From Candidatus Gastranaerophilales bacterium (GTDB taxonomy: Bacteria > Cyanobacteriota > Vampirovibrionia > Gastranaerophilales > Gastranaerophilaceae): a DNA stretch of 15,267 nt. A program made the translations under genes and the position numbers. Position 1 is the stretch's first letter. Each line of letters begins with the position of its first letter. Shown in pieces: positions 14,152 through 15,267 of this stretch. The notes below the pieces were generated by a model. The model was given only the letters and a program-made list of their open reading frames with translations. It searched no databases and was not told the DNA's origin. The stretch lies in the NCBI GenBank assembly GCA_944323585.1, contig CALUTA010000021.1, positions 1 to 15,267 on the forward strand, written 5' to 3'.

Positions 14152-15267
14152 AAAAAGTTTTCATAATAACAGGCGAATACTCGGGCGACATCCATGCCTC
14201 AAAAGTTGCAAAAAAATTATATGAGTTAAATCCTGATATAGAAATTGAAGGAATCGGCGGTGAGAATTTAAAATCCGCAGGTGTAAAGCTGTTTTCTGAC
14301 CAGAAAAAAATGGGGGCAGTCGGAATTTCTTTCGGGATAATTTTCAACCATATACTTCTCGGCAAAAAAGTTGTTGATTATATCACAAAAGAATTCAAGC
14401 CTGATCTTGTACTTTTGACGGATTACGGCGCATTTAACCTTAATGTTGCAAAATTTCTGAAAAAAGCAGGGATAAAAACATTCTATTACATTCCGCCTCA
14501 GGTCTGGGCAAGCAGAAAATGGCGGATTAATACCATCAAAAAGAATATTGATGAGGTATTGTGCATATTCCCGTTTGAAAAAGAGATGTATGAAAGTTAC
14601 GGGATAAAAACTCACTACTGCGGGCATCCGCTTGTTTCACAGCTTCCGAAAAAAGCTGACAGAAATGAATTTTTTGAAAAATACAACCTTGATAAAAATA
14701 AAAAACTTGTTGCTGTCTTTCCAGGATCAAGAAAATTTGAACTTAAGCAATTGATGAACGTTTTTGTAAAAACAGCGCAAAACCTTGAAAAACTTCATCC
14801 TGATATTCAATTTGTAATTTCTCATGCTCCGAACTTGCCTGACGAAGTTTTTGACAAATATTTAAAAAACACTGACTATAAAGTTATAAAAGGGGACAAT
14901 CAAGCACTTTTAAGCGTATCTGATGCGCTGATACTTGCCTCGGGAACGGTTGCACTTGAAGCTTCAATGTACAACACACCAATGATAATAGCCTACAGAG
15001 GCCCATGGGTATTTTATTTTATCTATCTGCTTGTAAGATGTATAAAGATGGTTTCGCTCCCGAACATAATCTCAGGTAAAATAATAGTACCTGAAATTAT
15101 CCAAAAAGACGTTAACGTTCAAAACATAACCTATGAAATCGAAAAAATACTCTATGACAACGATTACAGACAAAACTACATTAATGAACTAAAACAGGTA
15201 TCCTCACTTTTGTCGGATAAAGTTTCATCAACCGAAGCGGCACTTGAAATTACAAGAGAATTAAAAA
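14148..15267 (+). CDS. lpxB: Lipid A disaccharide synthase LpxB (3' end cut by window)
   Basis: LpxB is a peripheral membrane GT-B glycosyltransferase that joins lipid X to UDP-2,3-diacylglucosamine to form lipid A disaccharide-1-phosphate. The 373 codons seen are close to full length (Escherichia coli LpxB has 382 residues), with no stop before the window edge. Motifs in order are GEYSGD (9-14, usually GEASGD), TDYGAFN (91-97), PPQVWA (116-121), FPFE (141-144), GHPLV (159-163), FPGSR (191-195), ASGTVALEA (264-272) and SLPN (303-306). D92 corresponds to the essential D98 of the E. coli enzyme, but the next aspartate of the DxPDFN motif is replaced by Ala (A95). The ATG overlaps the lpxI stop by 4 nt, so translation is coupled. 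Confidence 0.94.
   Translation, partial: MKKVFIITGEYSGDIHASKVAKKLYELNPDIEIEGIGGENLKSAGVKLFSDQKKMGAVGISFGIIFNHILLGKKVVDYITKEFKPDLVLLTDYGAFNLNVAKFLKKAGIKTFYYIPPQVWASRKWRINTIKKNIDEVLCIFPFEKEMYESYGIKTHYCGHPLVSQLPKKADRNEFFEKYNLDKNKKLVAVFPGSRKFELKQLMNVFVKTAQNLEKLHPDIQFVISHAPNLPDEVFDKYLKNTDYKVIKGDNQALLSVSDALILASGTVALEASMYNTPMIIAYRGPWVFYFIYLLVRCIKMVSLPNIISGKIIVPEIIQKDVNVQNITYEIEKILYDNDYRQNYINELKQVSSLLSDKVSSTEAALEITRELK

Noticed and set aside
1..15267. tRNA or rRNA genes and prophage or integrase genes
   Set aside because: I saw no cloverleaf with the conserved T-arm, no rRNA segments and no integrase, transposase or phage structural genes.

Overview
The window is AT-rich DNA with short intergenic gaps, a Gram-negative style envelope operon (LptD-like protein, LpxI, LpxB, LytM peptidase), and a neighbouring pair of unfamiliar proteins that share a short F-x-G motif near their N-termini. 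From remembered protein style, this best fits a non-photosynthetic gut relative of cyanobacteria (Vampirovibrionia/Melainabacteria, order Gastranaerophilales). No rRNA or complete marker gene is present to prove it.

Layout. (1) 97-1221, + strand: a PLP-dependent DegT/DnrJ/EryC1-type sugar aminotransferase, closed by a perfect 30-bp palindromic terminator that also serves the convergent genes. (2) 1300-4306, - strand: a two-gene unit with a 14-nt overlap, a 627-aa protein of unknown function followed by a metal-dependent amidohydrolase with a C-terminal membrane anchor. (3) 4463-4759, - strand: an orphan 98-aa gene with its own ribosome binding site and terminator. (4) 4760-5933: about 1.17 kb without a protein gene. 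It holds a strong sigma70-type promoter driving a probable small RNA of about 144 nt, two matched AGTGT-N7-ACACT dyads flanking that promoter, a mosaic tandem repeat of about 138-140 bp, a GTAG-headed REP-like palindrome, and several fragments of 'GTCATTCTGAG...GAATCC'-type intergenic repeats. (5) 8922-5934, - strand: an 802-aa P-loop ATPase/TPR (STAND-like) protein overlapping rsmG (16S rRNA m7G methyltransferase) by 14 nt. (6) 9028-15267, + strand: a six-gene envelope operon behind a good promoter. Its genes are a 34-aa single-span membrane peptide, a secreted LytM/M23 peptidoglycan hydrolase, an LptD/OstA-family outer membrane protein started by TTG, a class II aldolase, lpxI, and lpxB, which runs off the right edge.

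How the genes fit together. The right-hand operon couples peptidoglycan remodelling, lipid A disaccharide synthesis (LpxI makes lipid X, LpxB condenses it with UDP-diacylglucosamine) and LPS insertion at the outer membrane. The class II aldolase is the unexpected member. The divergent region 8923-9027 drives the STAND-rsmG pair to the left and the envelope operon to the right. The best candidates for undescribed biology are the dyad-flanked small RNA, the repeat island, the motif-sharing gene pair and the 34-aa peptide.
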